A stretch of 64,000 nt of DNA from Vibrio chagasii (GCA_041879415.1 CP090852.1:1054001-1118000), one strand, 5' to 3'. Numbered from the stretch's first letter, positions 1-8,452 are shown. Notes: generated by a model from the sequence alone, not told the origin. Translations and numbers: made by a program.

Positions 1-306
1 GATCACCCAGATCTACCGAATGGCAAGGTTTCACTATTACCTACTCATACCTATTTCCTTTATCAATCAGATAAACAGGTTGTGGAAGGCGGCCCAGAAG
101 ACATGGTGATTGCCAGAGAGTTTGAGCATGGACGCGTTCTCTATCGCACCGATTTTTATGGGAAAAACGCTGATTTTTATGCCGTAGAGAAAGTCTCTAT
201 TCGATTAGACCCACCAATGAAGCCCGTAGCTACTGATGGCAAAGTGGGCGAATATATAGATGAAGTGCAGATAGGTGGTTACCAAGGTTTGATACTACTT
301 TACTGA
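1..306 (+). CDS. C-terminal end of a glycosidase-like protein (partial)
   Basis: The reading frame is open from base 1 and ends at the stop at 304-306, giving 101 residues of a longer protein whose 5' part lies outside the window. The internal GTG near 82 is not needed as a start because the frame continues upstream. The tail has a pattern (a REFEHGRVLY strand, then a VGEYIDEVQIGGYQGLILL ending) that resembles the final beta-sandwich of secreted putative glycoside hydrolases, where a conserved 'G-L-I-L' strand closes the protein. The catalytic part is missing, so substrate and family cannot be named. A strong hairpin follows 37 bases after the stop, so this gene probably ends its operon. Confidence 0.6.
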   Translation, partial: DHPDLPNGKVSLLPTHTYFLYQSDKQVVEGGPEDMVIAREFEHGRVLYRTDFYGKNADFYAVEKVSIRLDPPMKPVATDGKVGEYIDEVQIGGYQGLILLY

Positions 307-342
307 AGCTGATCACACTTGAATTGGTCACCTTAAAACAAA

Positions 343-370
343 GAAACCTAGCAATTGGTCGCTAGGTTTC
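343..370. terminator. Bidirectional hairpin terminator
   Basis: Ten-base arms GAAACCTAGC (343-352) and GCTAGGTTTC (361-370) surround an 8-base loop and are followed by AAAAATA. It lies between the converging partial gene and the DUF5062 gene and can serve both. Confidence 0.75.
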
Positions 371-396
371 AAAAATAAGAACGAATAACTCTTTGC

Positions 397-657
397 TTAC
401 TTCAGAGGATCATTATCAGGCAAAGCGTTGTGTATCCATAACGCTAGGCGCTTCTTAATATTTGCACCATCCAACTTACTGTCTGGTAACGGAGTGATTT
501 GATTAACTTCAACAAGAAATAGATAAACAGCCTTAACCTTGATTGGTTGAGATGAATTCGGCAAATCGAAACCTTGCAACTTTGCCATTTTAAAACCGAC
601 TTCTAGAGCCTTCTTAACCAGCTTATCTTCATTCATGATCTTCGCGGTTTTCGACAT
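397..657 (-). CDS. DUF5062 family small protein
   Basis: This is an 86-residue soluble protein with a good ribosome site (GGAG then ATGAT before the ATG). Its size and pattern (N-terminal LVKKALEVGF helix, a VKAVYLFLVEV core, and the ending KKRLALWIHNALPDNDPL) match the DUF5062 family, a short family found in Vibrio and relatives. Function is unknown. It stands alone between a terminator and a 450-base AT-rich stretch. The family call is from recall of the C-terminal 'LALWI...LP.DHPL' signature; there is no signal peptide or membrane segment. Confidence 0.75.
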   Translation of the reverse strand: MSKTAKIMNEDKLVKKALEVGFKMAKLQGFDLPNSSQPIKVKAVYLFLVEVNQITPLPDSKLDGANIKKRLALWIHNALPDNDPLK

Positions 658-1105
658 ATCATCTCCATCATCTTCGTAGAATGAACCTTGAGTATATCAA
701 ACCAAATCTTCGACAAGATTACCGCGCTCTCAATTCGAACACTCTCTTTGATAAATTACATAAAACAATTCGCAGATCCGAAATCAATGCCCGCCCAATT
801 GACATTCACAAGATAAAAACAAATACGCAAACGATATCTTAACAAAACACTCAATAAATGAGACATTCAGTCAAGAAACTGAAAGTTAGACCGTTTTTAG
901 CTTACCAACCCAAAGAATACAGAATACTATTATTGTCATATATATACTTTTAACTTTATAAAACAAGAATAAATCACTGTTATTTAACTAGTTTTATACC
1001 ACATCGACTTAGATCATATTTACAGTCACCCGTAAAGAAAACTTATTTACAAAATACTCATTAAATAAATAAAATAGACCCACTAATCTTATACTGGTGT
1101 TAATA
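658..1105. other. AT-rich intergenic region
   Basis: About 450 bases without a supported gene. It is very AT-rich and must hold the promoter of the DUF5062 gene at its left edge and any promoter for the small membrane protein at its right edge. No convincing repeat, RNA gene or operator was seen. Confidence 0.5.
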
Positions 1106-1321
1106 ATGCGTTACCTATGGGCTTCATTCTGTCATAAAAACCCAATTCCCGGACGAATCGTTCATATCCTTGTTATCTTGATAGCATTAGCTTCTATCGT
1201 GGTTCCACTAATGACAAAAGATGCCACAACGATACTCGTTTCACTTTGTGTTGCTTTGGTGTGTTTTGTGCTGTTTGTGTTCTTTGCCCTCGCCGACAAA
1301 ATGCGTTCGGGTATGCACTAA
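1106..1321 (+). CDS. Small two-helix membrane protein (hypothetical)
   Basis: This 71-residue ORF starts at ATG 1106; a GTG three codons upstream is possible. Two hydrophobic stretches (HILVILIALASIVVPLM and ILVSLCVALVCFVLFVFFAL) are separated by a short polar turn, so it is probably an inner-membrane hairpin protein. There is no clear Shine-Dalgarno sequence, which lowers confidence, but the frame fits neatly between the AT-rich promoter region and the terminator at 1365. I do not recognise the family. It converges on the sugar-PTS operon. Confidence 0.5.
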   Translation: MRYLWASFCHKNPIPGRIVHILVILIALASIVVPLMTKDATTILVSLCVALVCFVLFVFFALADKMRSGMH

Positions 1322-1364
1322 TCAAATATCCAGCTCACTCTTAAGCACCAAGAATGATAGAAAG

Positions 1365-1399
1365 AAAAACGCCCAAAGTTATCCACTTTGGGCGTTTTT
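1365..1399. terminator. Bidirectional terminator ending the PTS operon
   Basis: Perfect 15-base arms AAAAACGCCCAAAGT (1365-1379) and its complement (1385-1399) with a 5-base loop. A and T runs on both sides make it active on both strands, for the small membrane gene and for the minus-strand ycdX gene. Confidence 0.9.
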
Positions 1400-1431
1400 A
1401 CTTCAGAAGCGAATCACTTTAAAACCTGTGC

Positions 1432-2178
1432 TCAATAAAGATCTGCAAACTCTTCAATCCGATTCTTTCCTCTTAATAACAAAAAGTTAAGAAAGCGTGA
1501 TGTGGAAGTCGAGATTACTTTCTCTTCAGGTACTTCATGCTTTTCCAAAAGCGCAATGGCGAGATCTAAATGTGCAATCTCCTCACAAAAGTGCGCATCA
1601 GATCCAGTCGAAAAGTAAACGCCTATTTCCTTACCGATTTCCACAATGTTACTGCAGCGAACATCACTACCTTTGCGGCTTTTCCCCGTCAAAGAGGTAT
1701 TGTTCACTTCTATTGCTACATTGTGCTCTTTCGCGCATTCAAGTACCGCCCGAATATCAAATGGGTAATTGGGGTTACCGAGGTGTCCAAGCACATCAAC
1801 TTTCCCTCTTTTAATCACATTGATTAGCGCTTGAGTATGTACCTCTTCCGTTGAAGGCGGGAACACAGGTTCATGGAAACTGGTAATAGTCCAATCAAGG
1901 TGTTGATAGGTTGAAGATGCTAGGTCTAAATCACCTTCAACATTAAGAGTATTCGCTTCCACTCCACGTAGGATTCCAACATCGTGAAGGAAACGGGGCA
2001 AAATTCTTTGGTTATTGAAAAACCAGTAGTGGGGGGCACCCGGCATTTCAGGAGCGTGATCCGTTGTGCAAAGAAGTTTTAGCCCCTTCTCCTGTGCTGC
2101 TTTCGCATTCTCTATAATAGTGCTGTAAGCATGGCCGCTAGCAAGAGTATGAGTATGGCTGTCGACGACGATCTTCAT
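1432..2178 (-). CDS. ycdX: PHP-domain phosphatase, YcdX-like
   Basis: The 248-residue protein has the metal-binding PHP signature from its N terminus (VDSHTHTLASGHAY), followed by CTTDHAPEMPG, GVEANTLN, TSFHEP, VDVLGHLGNP and GSDAH, which together supply the histidine and aspartate ligands of a trinuclear zinc site. Length and motif order match E. coli YcdX, a phosphatase of unsettled substrate. It is the last gene of the PTS operon, 15 bases after yggC, and is followed by a strong terminator. E. coli yggF, a sugar bisphosphatase, sits in the equivalent cluster, so this unrelated phosphatase may do a comparable job here; that is inference. Confidence 0.85.
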   Translation of the reverse strand: MKIVVDSHTHTLASGHAYSTIIENAKAAQEKGLKLLCTTDHAPEMPGAPHYWFFNNQRILPRFLHDVGILRGVEANTLNVEGDLDLASSTYQHLDWTITSFHEPVFPPSTEEVHTQALINVIKRGKVDVLGHLGNPNYPFDIRAVLECAKEHNVAIEVNNTSLTGKSRKGSDVRCSNIVEIGKEIGVYFSTGSDAHFCEEIAHLDLAIALLEKHEVPEEKVISTSTSRFLNFLLLRGKNRIEEFADLY

Positions 2179-2193
2179 AGCGACCTCCTAAAA

Positions 2194-2928
2194 TCAATTG
2201 ATGTCAAAAGAACCATCTTGGTTCATGTACAGTGTCAGATCTGCTTTTACTGAGTGATTCAAAACCATGTCTACATTCTTAGAATCTGAGCTTTGATAAA
2301 ACGCGAGTGCCTCTTCTGGTGTTGAACCACCGCGAATCTTTCGGTTCACCAAGCGCTCTTCTAAAAACTTAGGATCGGTATCAATGAAGATAGTGAAATC
2401 AGCAAGTTCGTTAAGCCCATTCCATACAGGTTCGTTAAGCAGTAACCAGTTACCTTCAATCACGACAATTTCTTTCTCTACCGTAATAGCATCATCAACC
2501 GGATCATGTAGGTTACGGTCGTAGTATGGCCATTTCGGATCTTGGACTTTGAGCTTTTTTAGCTTGTCTATCAGGGATGTGAGGTTAAAGGTCTCGTGGG
2601 CCCCTTTGATACTACGCAGCTTTATCTTCTCATCGCCGCGCATGGTGTAATTCGAATCAAGAATATCATTTGGGTAGTGGAAACCATCAAAAGGGAGAAC
2701 CTGTAATGGCACGACATTAGGAATGGTTTGGGAGAGATGCTCCCAAAATGCCGCTAGGGTCGATTTCCCGCTACCAGGAGGCGCAGCCAGGAATATCACT
2801 GTTCGTTCGTTTTTTTCTTGGTGAAGGCGAGAAAACTTTTCAACCAATGGCTTATGAATCTGTTCGATATTGTTATCTGGGAATACAGCTTCAGTCTCAA
2901 AGCCACTGACATTTAGGGAAACTTTCAT
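2194..2928 (-). CDS. yggC: P-loop sugar/nucleoside kinase-like protein, YggC family
   Basis: This 244-residue protein has a Walker A motif (AAPPGSGKSTLAAF, about residues 48-61) and the layout of the uridine-kinase/pantothenate-kinase-like fold, including PFDGFHYPN, a conserved DRNLHDPV segment and VIEGNWLLL for the second nucleotide-binding strand. It matches the YggC family of E. coli, sometimes annotated as a fructose-transport-system kinase. It is the fifth gene of the operon, 10 bases after yggD and 15 before ycdX. It probably phosphorylates a sugar or sugar alcohol derivative made by the pathway, but the substrate is not known. Confidence 0.82.
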   Translation of the reverse strand: MKVSLNVSGFETEAVFPDNNIEQIHKPLVEKFSRLHQEKNERTVIFLAAPPGSGKSTLAAFWEHLSQTIPNVVPLQVLPFDGFHYPNDILDSNYTMRGDEKIKLRSIKGAHETFNLTSLIDKLKKLKVQDPKWPYYDRNLHDPVDDAITVEKEIVVIEGNWLLLNEPVWNGLNELADFTIFIDTDPKFLEERLVNRKIRGGSTPEEALAFYQSSDSKNVDMVLNHSVKADLTLYMNQDGSFDIN

Positions 2929-2938
2929 ATGAAAAGCC

Positions 2939-3451
2939 TTAATCTAAAATTTCGTTCTCCACGGTTTCTAGTAAACCCTCACAAGCGAGCTTTAACACGG
3001 TTTTAACCAGTGACTCATAGCGAGCTTGAGAAAAGGAGTCGAATGATGAAAATTTTAATTGGTTAATCGAATCAAGATAGATACTGCTATCGGACTTTGA
3101 GAGCGTAGATTGGTTGCTGATGAAGTCGTAAATCACATCATCACTAAACGAAATCGGCTCTTTTTGTTGAGCGACAAAGCCGTGCATTTGGTCAAACAAG
3201 TTAATGTCAGCGTAACTCTCTAGTGAGATCTTACCCATCGCAAACATTAGTTTTGATACCACATCAATCTCGACTAATGGACCATCTTCTTTGAGAAGAG
3301 GGGTCACGGCATACTCAATCACCAAAGGATCTTGTACGAATACCCTTGGCAACAAATGCTTCAACTTGGCTGTAATTAGCTTATGAGATGCTTGAATAAA
3401 ACAAGTGGCAGTTTCGCACTCTTCTAACGCATCTAATAAATTGTCTTGCAC
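2939..3451 (-). CDS. yggD: MltR-family regulator, YggD-like
   Basis: The 170-residue helical protein belongs to the MltR/YggD family (mannitol operon repressor and its paralogue), recognised from its length, the FIQASHKLITAKLKHLLP start region and the central KLMFAMGKISLESYADIN segment that is conserved in MltR. The start is GTG at 3451, preceded at some distance by AAGGAA; no in-frame ATG is available nearby. MltR proteins lack a recognisable helix-turn-helix and act as repressors in an unclear way. Its place inside a PTS operon suggests it represses that operon. Confidence 0.8.
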   Translation of the reverse strand: MQDNLLDALEECETATCFIQASHKLITAKLKHLLPRVFVQDPLVIEYAVTPLLKEDGPLVEIDVVSKLMFAMGKISLESYADINLFDQMHGFVAQQKEPISFSDDVIYDFISNQSTLSKSDSSIYLDSINQLKFSSFDSFSQARYESLVKTVLKLACEGLLETVENEILD

Positions 3452-3509
3452 CGTAATAACATGTTCCTTATTGGTCGTGGCAGCTATGTAGCTGCCACTA
3501 AATCATCGA

Positions 3510-4781
3510 TTAAGCCGTTAGGCTAACGCCATAGAACTCAAGCAGTGCTTTCTCCGCTAGCTCGTTCCAAACGTAGTTGCTGTCTTTCAAAATTCGGTCT
3601 AGTTCACCGAAGAACGGGTCTTGGTCTGCTAGCTTGTGGAATTCATCAATTGCCGTCAGTGGCAGGTCAATGTGCGGGTAGATTAACTTTTTACCACCAG
3701 GGATATCCAATTGATTTAGGATTGTGTGAGGTGCCGCTTCTAGACCACCAACATGAGTTAACATAAATGATGGGTTGATCTTACCCGCTTCAGAAAGTTC
3801 AATGGATTCAACCATATCCCCCGTTGAACCGCCAGAGGTTCCGACAATATGCGTTGATTCATAGTGCACATTGTAAAAGTTGAACGGTACTTTAAATTGC
3901 TTGTCCGTTGGGCCCGCAAAGAAATTCAGGCAGCCATCGTTACCTAATAGTTCATCAGCTTGCTCAAGCACCTGTGCAACCGCTGCGTAAACCATAACAT
4001 CATCGTAGCCATTGCCTTCGTTTAGGTTTTTCAGGTATGCCACAGGGTCATCAATTTTTGCCGTGTTTACGTAGTGAAGTTCAATGCCGTTTTCAGCCGC
4101 TTTTGATACCGGAATTAGGCTCTCAGCGCGCGCCAGGCGAGCTTCATCAATATCAGTCACAACAATACGACTTGGCTTAACTGGGCCGTTAATCGCGTAA
4201 TCAATCGCGCCAATGCCCATAGGGCCAGCACACGCTAGAAGTGCTAGCGCACCACCTTCTTTAATACCCATTTGGTGCTCGTACACGTAAGGCGTGGTGT
4301 GGTAGCTCGCATGGAAAGCACCGATGATGCAAGACATTGGCTCCGCAAGTGATGCATTTGCGTAGTAAGAGCTCTGATATGGCAGCACACAGTCTAAATC
4401 AATCGCAACTTTAGGGATGATTGAGTAGGTTGCATTACCACCAAATGTCTCGTAGCTGTAGCCTGCTGAATATCCTGTAGGTAGGCCCATTGCTGGCTGC
4501 AGTACGAATGGTTCACCTGGTTTGAAACGGTCTTGTAAGTTAGCGCCCACTTCTACAATCACGCCTGCATATTCATGACCCGTCATCACAGGCACTTCTG
4601 AAATGTTCTCTGGCACACGCTTGTGGTTGCTACCGAGTAACGCCGCTTTGTAAGTCGATAAACAGATGCTGTTTGAAACGTTTTTAACCAGCAGTTCATC
4701 ATCTGAAATCTTTGGCAGATCGAAGGTTCTTAGTTGAACGTCTTTCTCACCACAAATTACCGCTGCAGTTGTTTGAACCAT
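3510..4781 (-). CDS. yggP: Zinc-type polyol/sugar dehydrogenase, YggP-like
   Basis: With the ATG at 4781 the protein has 423 residues; a longer frame reaches 4808, but GGAG lies 8 bases before the 4781 ATG and decides the start. It is a medium-chain dehydrogenase: MTGHEYAGVIVEVG (GroES-like domain with the GHE signature), then a Rossmann segment around ALLACAGPMGIGAIDYAI. It is longer than typical family members (about 340), as is E. coli YggP. The structural-zinc cysteine cluster of classical enzymes is not evident. Likely role: oxidation of the phosphorylated sugar alcohol delivered by the PTS. The gap to the PTS IICB gene is short. Confidence 0.82.
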   Translation of the reverse strand: MVQTTAAVICGEKDVQLRTFDLPKISDDELLVKNVSNSICLSTYKAALLGSNHKRVPENISEVPVMTGHEYAGVIVEVGANLQDRFKPGEPFVLQPAMGLPTGYSAGYSYETFGGNATYSIIPKVAIDLDCVLPYQSSYYANASLAEPMSCIIGAFHASYHTTPYVYEHQMGIKEGGALALLACAGPMGIGAIDYAINGPVKPSRIVVTDIDEARLARAESLIPVSKAAENGIELHYVNTAKIDDPVAYLKNLNEGNGYDDVMVYAAVAQVLEQADELLGNDGCLNFFAGPTDKQFKVPFNFYNVHYESTHIVGTSGGSTGDMVESIELSEAGKINPSFMLTHVGGLEAAPHTILNQLDIPGGKKLIYPHIDLPLTAIDEFHKLADQDPFFGELDRILKDSNYVWNELAEKALLEFYGVSLTA

Positions 4782-4829
4782 GATTTTATCTCCGAAAAGT
4801 GGGGCCAATACCTGACCCCAGACTATTAA

Positions 4830-6233
4830 TTAAGCTTGCTGACCGATGGTGTCCATTAGGTTGTCTAATGCTGGGTCATGTAGGAAGTTCTTGATAGTCA
4901 CCACAGGAAGACCTGTTGCTTTGACTGCGCGACTCTCAAGGCTCTCGTGGGTCACCACCACGTCCGCGTTGCTTGGAACTTTCTCGATTGCGAAGTTCTT
5001 CACTTCAACATTAAAGCCGGCTTTTTCGAGTTTGCGCTTGAAGGTTGATGCTCCCATCGCGCTTGAACCCATGCCTGCATCACATGCAAAGGCGACGAAT
5101 TTGATGTCTTTAGCTTCTGCTTTTACCGCTACTGTTGGAGCTTTAGCGACTGCGCCTTCTGCTTTCATGTCCTTCATGTCAGTAACAGATTGCTCGAACT
5201 CATCTTCAGATTCTGTCTTCTTGCTCACTTTCAGGATTGCACTTGCCACAAGGAAAGACACAATTGTTGCTGTTGTTACACCGGCGATGGTTGCGAAGAA
5301 GCTGCCTTTTGGTGTTAGTGCTAGGTAAGAGAAGATTGAACCTGGGCTTGGACCTGCAACCAGACCACCATCAAGTAGGTTGAAGGTTGCAATACCTGTC
5401 GCTGCACCTGCAATCATCGCGAGAATCATGATTGGCTTCATTAGCACGTATGGGAAGTACAGCTCATGAATACCACCGAAGAAGTGGATGATGATTGCAC
5501 TTGGTGCTGATTTCTTACTTAGACCTTGACCGAATTTCGCGTAAGCTAGAAGCATACCCAGACCAGGACCAGGGTTAGACGCCACCATAAAGAAGATAGA
5601 TTTGCCTGTTTCAGCTGCTGCTTGCAGACCTAGAGGGTAGTAAATACCTTGGTCGATAGCGTTGTTCAGGAACAGTACTTTTGCTGGCTCGTTAATAATC
5701 GCAAGTAAAGGTAGGAAGCCAGTCGCAACTAACGCTTCGATGCCAGATTTAACGAACAGGTTCGCTGCCGTTACTGATGGTCCAACAATCGCGTAAGCAA
5801 ACAGACACATCAACATGCCGAAGATACCTAGCGAGAAGTTGTTCACTACCATCTCAAAGCCAGAAGGGATCTTGTCTTGTAGGCGTTTGTCAATTTGAAC
5901 AATCATCCAGCCACTTAGTGGGCCCATGATCATTGCACCAACAAACATTGGAATCTCGGCACCAGCGATAACACCCATAGTACCGATAGCACCCGCTACA
6001 GCACCACGCTTGTCACCGACAATTTGACCACCGGTATAACCAATAAGTAACGGTAATAAATAGGTAATCATCGGACCAACAAGTTCACCGAAATATTCAT
6101 TCGGCATCCAACCTGTTGGGATAAATAATGCAGTAATAAAGCCCCATGCAATGAAGGCTCCGATATTTGGCAATACCATGGCAGTCAAATGACCGCCAAA
6201 AGCTTGCACTTTGGCTCTTATATTTGTAGACAC
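4830..6233 (-). CDS. cmtA: Mannitol-type PTS transporter, fused IIC-IIB (CmtA-like)
   Basis: The 467-residue protein begins with an integral-membrane IIC domain (about 1-335; hydrophobic helices, with conserved GGIHELYFPYVLMKP near residue 255, a mannitol-family signature) and ends with a IIB domain. The phosphorylated cysteine is Cys384 in FACDAGMGSSAMG. There is no IIA or HPr domain; the IIA is encoded by the gene just upstream. This matches E. coli CmtA in size and arrangement. It imports and phosphorylates a hexitol-like substrate at the inner membrane. The exact sugar is not known and E. coli Cmt is often called cryptic. Confidence 0.88.
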   Translation of the reverse strand: MSTNIRAKVQAFGGHLTAMVLPNIGAFIAWGFITALFIPTGWMPNEYFGELVGPMITYLLPLLIGYTGGQIVGDKRGAVAGAIGTMGVIAGAEIPMFVGAMIMGPLSGWMIVQIDKRLQDKIPSGFEMVVNNFSLGIFGMLMCLFAYAIVGPSVTAANLFVKSGIEALVATGFLPLLAIINEPAKVLFLNNAIDQGIYYPLGLQAAAETGKSIFFMVASNPGPGLGMLLAYAKFGQGLSKKSAPSAIIIHFFGGIHELYFPYVLMKPIMILAMIAGAATGIATFNLLDGGLVAGPSPGSIFSYLALTPKGSFFATIAGVTTATIVSFLVASAILKVSKKTESEDEFEQSVTDMKDMKAEGAVAKAPTVAVKAEAKDIKFVAFACDAGMGSSAMGASTFKRKLEKAGFNVEVKNFAIEKVPSNADVVVTHESLESRAVKATGLPVVTIKNFLHDPALDNLMDTIGQQA

Positions 6234-6261
6234 GTTATATTCCTTATTTCAAAGGTTATTA

Positions 6262-6705
6262 TTAGTAACTTTTAATAATTTCAAGTACTTCAGCTTTTGA
6301 AGAAGAAGCTGCCAGTTTGGCAATGTTTTCTTCATCAACCAACATTTCGCTCAGCGCTTGAATAACCTCGATGTGTGTATCTGAATCCTTTGCAGCTAAT
6401 GTTAATAGAACATTGGCCGGTCCCATATCAGAACCGAAATCCACAGGGTTAGAAAAGACATGAATGCCAAGGCCTGTCTTTAATACTCCGGCTTCCGGGC
6501 GGGCATGAGGCATAGCAATACCTGGACAAAGAACGTAATAAGGTCCATTATCATGCGTTGACTGAATGATCGCGTCTGCGTAGTTATCGGTAACGTAACC
6601 CTTGTCTTGCAGATAACGAGTCGTTTCCTTAACAGCATCTTCCCACTTATATTCAGAGTGGTTAATAACATCAATTAAGTCGTGGTCAATAAGGTCATAA
6701 AGCAT
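6262..6705 (-). CDS. cmtB: Mannitol/fructose-type PTS IIA protein (CmtB-like)
   Basis: This is a 147-residue stand-alone IIA domain. The phosphoryl-accepting residue is His67 in the motif CPGIAMPHARPE, and the segments around NPVDFGSD and LLTLAAKDSDTHIEVIQALSEML are typical of the family. It is the first gene of the minus-strand operon (cmtB-cmtA-yggP-yggD-yggC-ycdX) and passes phosphate from HPr to the IIB cysteine of the next gene. The promoter must lie in the long 5' region beginning at 6706. Confidence 0.88.
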   Translation of the reverse strand: MLYDLIDHDLIDVINHSEYKWEDAVKETTRYLQDKGYVTDNYADAIIQSTHDNGPYYVLCPGIAMPHARPEAGVLKTGLGIHVFSNPVDFGSDMGPANVLLTLAAKDSDTHIEVIQALSEMLVDEENIAKLAASSSKAEVLEIIKSY

Positions 6706-7163
6706 AATATATCCCAGTTATTCTTTGTTCGTTGTTGTTGGGATTATTATCAATGGAAGTTGAGGAATAGAGAAATGGCGGCAAAGTGAGATTTAGTTCA
6801 CTTAAATATCAGAGTCAAACGATTAGTTATTCTCTACCTCTCATATTTATTATGAAATTTAATTACAAATTTATTATTAACAACAAGTCAATACCGTAAA
6901 TTTGATCGAGAAAACAATTTAAGGATTAAATTTAAACACCACAAATGTGATAAAGATCTATTTACACGTATTGACCAAGCATTAAGTGTGATAATGATTA
7001 CACTTAATTTGGGCGTTTGGGTAATGTTAAGCGCTAAAATCAGTGACCAAGATCCCGTATGAAATACAAACACCACTACCTTGTAAGTGAATAACATCTC
7101 GTTGACTCGCCGAATTGGGCGCGCCCCATATTGAATAGTTTAGATTCCATTGGCACAGATACG
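6706..7163. other. Upstream regulatory region of the PTS operon
   Basis: About 460 bases without a supported gene between the IIA start and the yjaB terminator. It is AT-rich and holds the palindrome described separately at 6981-7008. The operon promoter and any repressor sites should lie here. The ORFs that cross it have no ribosome site or recognisable product. Confidence 0.5.
6981..7008. promoter_or_regulatory. 28-base palindrome containing a CRP-like site
   Basis: Perfect 9-base arms ATTAAGTGT (6981-6989) and ACACTTAAT (7000-7008). Inside, TGTGA (6987-6991), six bases, then TTACA (6998-7002) fits the CRP pattern TGTGA-N6-TCACA at nine of ten positions. It is about 280 bases upstream of the IIA start, the kind of catabolite control expected for a PTS operon. 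It could instead bind a dedicated repressor. Confidence 0.5.
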
Positions 7164-7196
7164 GAAAAGCCCAAAGTTATTAGCTTTGGGCTTTTC
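7164..7196. terminator. Terminator downstream of yjaB
   Basis: Perfect 13-base arms GAAAAGCCCAAAG (7164-7176) and CTTTGGGCTTTTC (7184-7196) with a 7-base loop. It ends the minus-strand acetyltransferase gene 48 bases past its stop. Confidence 0.85.
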
Positions 7197-7244
7197 TTCT
7201 AGCGACTGTGGTTGATTACAACCGGGTAATACGACAACCGAGTC

Positions 7245-7676
7245 TTACAGCGTCATATGCAGAATTGGAAATGGTTTCCCCATATCATCAAGTGGTGAGC
7301 GTGATTCAATTTTGAACCCCATGTGCTGATAGAAACCTACCGCTTGTGGGTTTTGCTCATTCACGTCAACTTTGGTCGCTGCCAACTGCTCAATCGCATG
7401 TTGCAACAACACCGTACCCACTCCTTGTCCTCGAACTTCGTTCAGAACGAAAAGCATCTCGACTTTTGCATCATGGACGCCCACGAAGCCAACAATCGAA
7501 CCACTTTCATTTTTAACGCATTTCAAAGAAACCGCAGGGAACGCATGTTCCATGATGATAGGTTTAAAAAACTCAATATCTTCTTCTGTAATAAAGTCAT
7601 GAGTTGCTCGGACTGAATTCTCCCAAACCTTAAGCATTTCTGCATAATCTTCAGGAAGCACATTTTCTATAGTCAT
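7245..7676 (-). CDS. yjaB: GNAT acetyltransferase, YjaB-like
   Basis: A 143-residue single-domain GNAT protein. The acetyl-CoA loop is VRGQGVGTVLLQHA (about residues 81-94), followed by DVNEQNPQAVGFYQHMGFK, the closing motif of the fold. The order and wording of these segments, together with the N-terminal VWENSVRATHDFI and the SPLDDMGKPFPILHM ending, match E. coli YjaB closely. YjaB binds acetyl-CoA but its acceptor is unsettled. It appears to be a single-gene unit with its own terminator; the qnr-like gene lies upstream on the same strand, about 120 bases away. Confidence 0.85.
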   Translation of the reverse strand: MTIENVLPEDYAEMLKVWENSVRATHDFITEEDIEFFKPIIMEHAFPAVSLKCVKNESGSIVGFVGVHDAKVEMLFVLNEVRGQGVGTVLLQHAIEQLAATKVDVNEQNPQAVGFYQHMGFKIESRSPLDDMGKPFPILHMTL

Positions 7677-7795
7677 AATTTTCTCTTGATTGAACTGAAT
7701 ATAAACATGTGCAGCCGCGAAACCGTAGTCTAGCAGTGGTTAGAAAAGCAAAACAACCGTCTTTTCTCGGTTAATCAAAGATTTCGCTAACCCTA

Positions 7796-8452
7796 TTAAT
7801 CAGGCATTACCACAATACCCATAGTTTCAAGCAGTTGCTCTTGTTGCCAAGCGACAATTTTAATGCCCGATGTGTCAACCTTTCGAGGGTCTAACCCTTC
7901 TAATTCAGCATGACACAAGTTTGCTCCCTGCATACTGAACTGTCCCCATACATCTTCAGAGAATACGCCTCGACTCAGGTCCGACTCCTTTAATGACGCT
8001 CCTGCAAGGTAAGTCCCTATCCAACGGTTCTCAAACAGCTCACATTTTTCTAAACAAGCCTGTTCAAAGTTAGCATAAGACAAATTACAGCCTGTGATAT
8101 ACGCAGAGCAAAAGTACATTCGATTACTCACCTGGTTGGCAAAGTTTGTTCTCGTAAAGTTAGCCCCTTTCAAGTCACATTCACGTAGCTCAATCCCATA
8201 GCAATTGGCGTTGCTAAAATTCGCCATGGCGAGCTGGCAGTTCTGAAAACTGGCATCACGCAGGTCTGCGATACCGAAGTGACACCCTTCGATATCGCCT
8301 TGCTCAATGAACTTACAATTAATAAAGGTCGTGTCACGCAGATTACAACGCCTAAAGTCACAGCGAATGAAGGTACATGCTGTGAAAGTCATATCGGACA
8401 AATCTTGTTGAGCGAAATTGTGGTGATGATAAGTACTGTTATTAGTGTCCAT
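7796..8452 (-). CDS. qnr: QnrS-like pentapeptide-repeat quinolone resistance protein
   Basis: The 218-residue protein has exactly the length of QnrS and the same run of pentapeptide repeats (pattern A(D/N)LXX), for example FTACTF, FRRCNLRDTTF, CKFIEQGDIEGCHF, LRDASFQNCQLAMANF, and the GIKIVAWQQEQLL C-terminal helix. From recall of QnrS the two differ only at scattered positions. Qnr proteins fold as a right-handed beta-helix dimer, bind DNA gyrase and topoisomerase IV, and protect them from quinolones. The start has a strong ribosome site (AGGGGG four bases before the ATG). There are no mobile-element marks around it, so it looks like a resident chromosomal gene of the type from which plasmid qnrS is thought to derive. 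Confidence 0.92.
   Translation of the reverse strand: MDTNNSTYHHHNFAQQDLSDMTFTACTFIRCDFRRCNLRDTTFINCKFIEQGDIEGCHFGIADLRDASFQNCQLAMANFSNANCYGIELRECDLKGANFTRTNFANQVSNRMYFCSAYITGCNLSYANFEQACLEKCELFENRWIGTYLAGASLKESDLSRGVFSEDVWGQFSMQGANLCHAELEGLDPRKVDTSGIKIVAWQQEQLLETMGIVVMPD

Noticed and set aside
1497..1827. Two long plus-strand frames opposite ycdX
   Set aside because: They overlap a well-supported PHP phosphatase gene, have no ribosome sites and encode no recognisable product.
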